The position numbers were made by a program, and so were the translations under genes. From Bacteroidales bacterium (lineage in GTDB: Bacteria > Bacteroidota > Bacteroidia > Bacteroidales > GCA-2748055), in the NCBI GenBank assembly GCA_030589895.1, contig JAUUZQ010000007.1, positions 1 through 64,000 on the forward strand: DNA of 64,000 bases, read 5' to 3'. The number at the start of each line of letters is the position of its first letter. Positions within the stretch are counted from its first letter, which is position 1. The notes under the pieces are model-generated. The model was not told where the DNA came from. It saw only the letters and a program-made list of their open reading frames with translations, and did not search any database. Shown here piece after piece: positions 58,861-64,000 of this stretch.

Positions 58861-61800
58861 ATGAATACAATTTATTCCATACTTTCCCCCAGGCCTATTT
58901 TAATTACACTGCTCATTTGTTACAGTCTCTTATCGCTCTCTCTGCAAGCACAATCAGTTGACAATTGTGATGCCCTTACTGGCTGGTACGGAGGCAGTAC
59001 TTTAAGCATAGATACCAATGACAAAAAAGAAGGAACTGGCAGTTTAAAATCACTGGGCAATGGCGTAGATGATTTTAATAAAAAACTCGATCCTATTTCA
59101 ATCTCAGAAACCGACATTCTCCGATTTTGGTATTATGTAGCTGATGTTAACCTGTTCAGTGCTTCAAACCAAGTGGAGATTGGAAGCGGGAACGGTCCCG
59201 ACGTAAATGAATATAGCTGGTCTCTTAACGAGTTGGTAAATGGCTGGAATTTAATCGAATTACCTATCAATAGTGCCGCTATTACCGGAGGAACACCTGA
59301 TTTAAATGCTATTAACTGGTTTAGAATATATCGTTACAAAAACGACGTGGTAACAACTAAAATTGATGATATACAGTTTGTTTCAAAAACCGGTGTTACA
59401 ACTTTATTTGCTGACGACTTCAGTGATGGAAATTATAGCGACTGGACAACAGCAGGCACATGGTCTGTAAGCAACGAACAGTTAAAGGGTGAAGCAAATA
59501 GTAATATTTTCATTGGTGATTATTATGATTTTGAGTTTGAGACAGACTTAATGATAACTGCCGATGAATCGCGAACCGGAGTTGTTTTCAGGGTGTCAGC
59601 CCCGGGTACGGAAGATAATTTTACCGGATATTTTGCTTTCTTACGTAATACTGATAATCGTACTCTTGTAGAATTACAAAGAGTAGATAATGGACGCATT
59701 GATATTGCCAATGAGATGACTTTAGATGTTGAAAAAGATGTAATGCAGCATTTGAAAATTGTTTGTAAAGGTCCTAATATCTGGGTCTTTGTTAATGATA
59801 CGATTACCCCGGCAATTTCAGAATATGATCCGGAATATTCATCGGGTTACATTGGATTGAAAACTATAGAGAACTATGCACTATTTGACAATGTTAAGCT
59901 TACTACAGTCAAATATGTTACACCACCGGAACCTGTTGTACGCGACTGGTCGTGGGTAAAGGGAGCTGATTTTGTTTCTTCCAACAGTGTAAATTCAACA
60001 CAGATGATGGAGGAATATGATCCGGTTTTAATTGACAGAGAGCTTTCGTATGCCAGGTTTTATGGATTTAATACGATCCGGGTTAATTTACACTGGTTAC
60101 TTTGGGATAAAGATAAATCTGCTTTACTGGCAAATTTTGAGGATCTATTGCAAAAAGCATATAAATATGAGATAAAGGTTATTCCTGTTCTCTTTGATGA
60201 TTGTGGCGATATTGATCCTCCTCACTTAGCGCCATACAATCTTCCCACACCCGGAATCTATAATAGTCAGATGAATACTAACCCTGGGAGTAATATCAGA
60301 GATAACGAGTATGATACATATAAAACAAGGCTTAAAAGTTATGTTCAGGATGTAGTTAACGCTCATAAAAACGATTCAAGAATTCTTTTCTGGACTCCTA
60401 TCAACGAACCTTCACATTTTGCTCCATCGCAAAGAATAGCCTCTGATGTATACTCATGGATAAAAGAAACAGGTACAACAATTTTGGTATCATCCAGCAG
60501 TGGAGGATTTCTGGGCGGAAAATATTCTGATTTCTATACTTTCCATACTTATACCAATAATTCAGGCGCAGATGGAGGCTCTGAACATTTGAATACGGGA
60601 TGTTTTAATCGTGCAACGATGGGTAGTTCTGTAGTTGGTCAGGATTTTGTTGAAATGGTCAATTATTTTACTGACCGTCAAACAGGATTTGTTATCAAAA
60701 GTTTAACGATTGGAAGAGATAACAGCCGCTTTCCCTGGGATAGTCCTTTAGATTCTGATGAACCAACGATACCATTTCATGGATTTATTTATCCCGATGG
60801 TCATCCTTGGTCAGTAACAGAAGCTGAAAAATTGAATCCCGCTCTTGACACAATACCCTTATTCGTTGTAGAATATTTTACAGGCAATTTTGCAACTTCT
60901 AAAAAGCTTTCTATTACTTCGCGCATTGATTTCAATTTGGGAGATGAAACCGGAACAGGTTCTCCCGATGCATCGGCCGGAATCCCAAAGGATGATTTTT
61001 CTATCCGCTGGCTGGGGAAAATATTGCCAAAATCAACAGGAACATATACTTTTTATGTTGACTGCGATAATATTGCCAGGATATGGATCGATGACACTCA
61101 AGTACTCAATAAAGTAACAAATTCACAAGAAGAGATTAGCGGAACAATTGAACTTACAGAAAATCAATTTTATGATATTAAAATAGATTATATCCATGCT
61201 AATGGAGACGCAAGTTTACATGTACAATGGGAAGGTACAAAACTAGCTAAACAAGTTTTGTTGGGCAACTATTATGAAATTGAGGAGGAGCCAGCAATTA
61301 GCAGTAGCGCCAATGCGATCGGAACACTGGGTGCACCATTTACCTATTCTATAACAGCCACAAGTAATCCAATAAGCTTTTCAGCAGACGAATTACCAGC
61401 AGGTTTATCATTAAATACCTCAACCGGAGTTATTAGCGGCCTACCAAGCTCTTTGGGAACATTTAGCGTGAGTGTGAGTGCAAGCAATCTGAGTGGTAGT
61501 GCAAGCCAGGTTGTAAGCTTTGTTATTGTGGAGGATCCGTTTGTTCCATTCATTAATAGTGTTCCTTTAGTACATGAAGTTATCAGTACTACCAATACGA
61601 TTTTTGGATCAACACCTATTACAGTTAAAAAATTAACTTTTAGTTCTAAAAATAATGCAAATACGGTATATGCAATAATGGCATATCCAATGGCAGCTGG
61701 TACTTATCCAGGAATAATGTTTTTACATGGAGGAGGAGGAAATGCAGAAAGTGTTGCCGGCTATGTAAATAATTTTGCTTCTCTTGGTTATGTTGCAATT

Positions 61801-62970
61801 GCATGTGATCTGCCTGGTATCTGCGGATCAGACAATACTCCAAACACAACAGGACCATTTAAAACCAGACCAGTGGGTGAGGCGCCCCGTTTTGATGTCG
61901 GTATTGGTGCAGGAAATAGCATTTTGGTTGATGCAGAGGTGGCAGCTATGGAGGCTTTCAATTTTCTTAAAACACAATCTAATGTAGATTCCACAAAAAT
62001 GGGAGTTTCAGGCTTTTCGTGGGGAGGTTATTCAACAACAATGGTATCAGGATTACTTAGAGATAAAGTTAAGGCTGCTTATGCAGTCTTTGGTTGTGGT
62101 TATTACGAAAAAGGTTCTTTCTGGAAAACAATGATTGAAGGATTATCAGATACTGATAGAAATACCTGGTTAACTTATCTGGACGCAGGCAGACGAGCTC
62201 CGAATATTACTGCCCCTTATTTTCTTGAAGCAGCCTCAAACGATACTTATTTCTGGCCGGAAGCTGTTAAGAATACACTGGATGCAATCCCGGGAACAAA
62301 AAATCATACCTGGGGACCTAACTTAAACCATTCTCCTGTTCCATCCAGTATTACTATGATGAAAAATTATTTTAACTATTATTTGAAGGATAGCGGTTAC
62401 CCCTTTGCTAATGTCACTATCTCAAGTGCAATTGCTGATGAAGAAGGGAATGGAATTATTAGTATAGATGTGAATATACCCTCAGAAGTATCCATCTCTA
62501 AAGCCCAGCTTTATTATAGCGTTCCGACAAGTAATTGGCAAAGCAGAAACTGGATTCCTTTGACAGCTGTTCTAGTATCAGAAAACAAATATTCAGTCTC
62601 TTTACCAGTCGATATTGTGAACCAAAATGTAGATTATTATGCTTATGTAAAAGATTCCCGAACCATTGTAACATCAAGTTATATGTACAATACATCGAAT
62701 GTTTCAACAAATATAATTGAATTGACTGATGATGTTTTCAATATATATCCAAATCCAAATAATGGTATTTTTAATATCTCAATAAATAGTAAAGAACCTA
62801 AGAATTATAATTTCACCCTTTTTGATTTGAATGGAAACAAAATAATCGAAGAAAGATATCTATCAAATGACAATTTCATTATTAATCATCCATCACTCCT
62901 ATCGGGATTATATATACTAAAGCTATCTTCTGTTAGTGAATTATATACAAAAAAAATAATGATTTATTAA
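58861..62970 (+). CDS. Multidomain secreted carbohydrate-active protein: CBM-like, LamG/DUF1080-like, GH5-like TIM barrel, PA14, Ig-like, alpha/beta-hydrolase esterase and T9SS domains
   Basis: GH5-like ILFWTPINEPSHFAPSQR; PA14-like FSIRWLGKILPKSTGTYTFYVDCDNIARIWIDDTQVL; esterase FLHGGGGNAESVAGYV...GVSGFSWGGYSTT; C-terminal FNIYPNPNNGIFNISI...YTKKIMIY. Confidence 0.87.
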   Translation: MNTIYSILSPRPILITLLICYSLLSLSLQAQSVDNCDALTGWYGGSTLSIDTNDKKEGTGSLKSLGNGVDDFNKKLDPISISETDILRFWYYVADVNLFSASNQVEIGSGNGPDVNEYSWSLNELVNGWNLIELPINSAAITGGTPDLNAINWFRIYRYKNDVVTTKIDDIQFVSKTGVTTLFADDFSDGNYSDWTTAGTWSVSNEQLKGEANSNIFIGDYYDFEFETDLMITADESRTGVVFRVSAPGTEDNFTGYFAFLRNTDNRTLVELQRVDNGRIDIANEMTLDVEKDVMQHLKIVCKGPNIWVFVNDTITPAISEYDPEYSSGYIGLKTIENYALFDNVKLTTVKYVTPPEPVVRDWSWVKGADFVSSNSVNSTQMMEEYDPVLIDRELSYARFYGFNTIRVNLHWLLWDKDKSALLANFEDLLQKAYKYEIKVIPVLFDDCGDIDPPHLAPYNLPTPGIYNSQMNTNPGSNIRDNEYDTYKTRLKSYVQDVVNAHKNDSRILFWTPINEPSHFAPSQRIASDVYSWIKETGTTILVSSSSGGFLGGKYSDFYTFHTYTNNSGADGGSEHLNTGCFNRATMGSSVVGQDFVEMVNYFTDRQTGFVIKSLTIGRDNSRFPWDSPLDSDEPTIPFHGFIYPDGHPWSVTEAEKLNPALDTIPLFVVEYFTGNFATSKKLSITSRIDFNLGDETGTGSPDASAGIPKDDFSIRWLGKILPKSTGTYTFYVDCDNIARIWIDDTQVLNKVTNSQEEISGTIELTENQFYDIKIDYIHANGDASLHVQWEGTKLAKQVLLGNYYEIEEEPAISSSANAIGTLGAPFTYSITATSNPISFSADELPAGLSLNTSTGVISGLPSSLGTFSVSVSASNLSGSASQVVSFVIVEDPFVPFINSVPLVHEVISTTNTIFGSTPITVKKLTFSSKNNANTVYAIMAYPMAAGTYPGIMFLHGGGGNAESVAGYVNNFASLGYVAIACDLPGICGSDNTPNTTGPFKTRPVGEAPRFDVGIGAGNSILVDAEVAAMEAFNFLKTQSNVDSTKMGVSGFSWGGYSTTMVSGLLRDKVKAAYAVFGCGYYEKGSFWKTMIEGLSDTDRNTWLTYLDAGRRAPNITAPYFLEAASNDTYFWPEAVKNTLDAIPGTKNHTWGPNLNHSPVPSSITMMKNYFNYYLKDSGYPFANVTISSAIADEEGNGIISIDVNIPSEVSISKAQLYYSVPTSNWQSRNWIPLTAVLVSENKYSVSLPVDIVNQNVDYYAYVKDSRTIVTSSYMYNTSNVSTNIIELTDDVFNIYPNPNNGIFNISINSKEPKNYNFTLFDLNGNKIIEERYLSNDNFIINHPSLLSGLYILKLSSVSELYTKKIMIY

Positions 62971-62974
62971 ATAA

Positions 62975-63220
62975 GTCTGGAGGGGTGTTTTTGGCGGTCC
63001 TGGAATCGCAAGCTTAGGACTTATTATGTTTCTGGGAGGATCAGGAGCAAGTATCATTGGGCTACCAATATATATCACTAATTCGTCAAGAGTTGCAAGA
63101 ATGAACTCTATGTTAACTACATCCACTAAAGATTTTCAGTTGGATTTTCAACCAGATATTCAATATAATCAAGCTAGCAATAACTACCATCCTGCAATAA
63201 AAATAACCCTGACTTTTTAA
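62975..63220 (+). pseudogene. 3' fragment of a membrane protein gene
   Basis: After in-frame TAA at 62972 reads VWRGVFGGPGIASLGLIMFLGGSGASIIGLPIYITNSSRVARMN...PAIKITLTF*; a TM segment plus a tail, no plausible full-length start. Confidence 0.5.
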
Positions 63221-63364
63221 TTTACCGGGCCTACTTAATAGATAGTATATTACTGCTTTACAGTAGTTTAAAAATCTATGTTTCTACTGGTATTTTTATT
63301 TTAAACCTTTCTCTCTTATTTAAGTCTAATTTATCTATATAATATGTTTGAAACAAGAGCTACC

Positions 63365-64000
63365 ATGACCCCTTTAAAAAAAATATTTATTTCATTTTTT
63401 ATTCTCTTTTCAGCACTAAATAGTGCCCAAAGTTTTGCAAGTGATCCTCCCAATATTTTATTTATTATCGGAGACGATATGGGTGTTGATGCCCTAAATG
63501 GTTATGATATTGGAATACACTTGCCCTCCACTCCAAACCTCGACGAATTAAGGGCTTCGGGAGTTACTTTTACCAATGTCTGGTCGGCCCCGGTTTGTGC
63601 TGCTACACGTGCATCTCTTTTAACAGGTAAATATGGAGTCAATAACGGAGTGAATACCGTTCCGGGTGTATTGAGCACTGAACACAAATCAATTTTCAAA
63701 GAAATACAGGACCAAAGCATGGGACAATACAGATCCTGTGTTGTTGGGAAATGGCACGTTTCATATCCGAATGACTTTGACCACCCATACGATCATGGGG
63801 CAGATGAATTTATGGGTGTTTTAAAGGCGGGTGTAGAAGATTATTACAAGTGGGGTAAGATCGAAAATAGTACTATAAATACCTCTTATGAGTATGCTAG
63901 TTCTTACTTTACAGATTATGCCATCAACTGGATAAATCAGCAATCACAGCCCTGGTTTATGTGGCTGGCTCATGTAGCTCCTCATGCTCCGTTCCATATT
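63365..64000 (+). CDS. Sulfatase (S1, formylglycine type), partial, continues past window end
   Basis: Signal peptide MTPLKKIFISFFILFSALNSAQSFA, PNILFIIGDDMGVDALNGYD, VCAATRASLLTGKYG (C-x-A-x-R, Cys codon 63596-63598), VGKWHVSYP. An in-frame ATG also exists at 63344. Confidence 0.93.
   Translation, partial: MTPLKKIFISFFILFSALNSAQSFASDPPNILFIIGDDMGVDALNGYDIGIHLPSTPNLDELRASGVTFTNVWSAPVCAATRASLLTGKYGVNNGVNTVPGVLSTEHKSIFKEIQDQSMGQYRSCVVGKWHVSYPNDFDHPYDHGADEFMGVLKAGVEDYYKWGKIENSTINTSYEYASSYFTDYAINWINQQSQPWFMWLAHVAPHAPFHI

Noticed and set aside
1-64000. Transposase, integrase, phage genes, tRNA or rRNA
   Set aside because: None recognised in the ORF track or intergenic DNA by eye; the fossils imply rearrangement but no mobile element was found. 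A tRNAscan/ISfinder run would be decisive.

Overview
This 64 kb window comes from a Bacteroidota genome, inferred from SusC/SusD, T9SS C-terminal domains, DUF3823 and DUF4837. It has two parts. (A) About 1-14.5 kb and 26.4-31.8 kb are mostly core genes: sigma-54 AAA+ regulator/lptE, kdsB, ABC permease, SiaB-like, rnhA, S46 peptidase, rnhB, glycosyltransferase, flippase, DUF4837, tatA, rseP, dxr, M23 peptidase, GIY-YIG and xth. (B) About 14.7-26.1 kb and 31.9-64 kb form a large mannose/alpha-mannan-type accessory region. It contains three GH92 genes from visibly different clades, a GH2 beta-mannosidase-like enzyme, a D-lyxose/mannose isomerase-PfkB kinase-MFS-mannitol-1-P dehydrogenase operon, and a FucP-like MFS plus ROK kinase. 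It also contains a membrane-spanning LamG/Kelch-SARP(BTAD) regulator, a T9SS CotH kinase, two GH71/GH99-like enzymes plus a gene fossil of a third, and SusC/SusD/DUF3823. The remainder is a GDPD-LamG fusion, a tandem-duplicated beta-rich T9SS protein, an MBL-fold protein, a 1369-aa GH5-like/PA14/esterase fusion, and a sulfatase cut by the window end. The most interesting signals are: (1) a GH92 whose GNEP catalytic-acid motif reads GNQP, the change known from mannose-1-phospho-mannose 'uncapping' GH92 enzymes, suggesting phosphomannan as substrate; (2) a one-polypeptide LamG/Kelch-TM-SARP regulator, the only recognisable local regulator of the accessory loci; (3) a SusCD-less mannosidase operon that may feed mannose through isomerisation and kinase steps plus a mannitol-1-P dehydrogenase. 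All homology calls come from reading motifs by eye; no database search was run.
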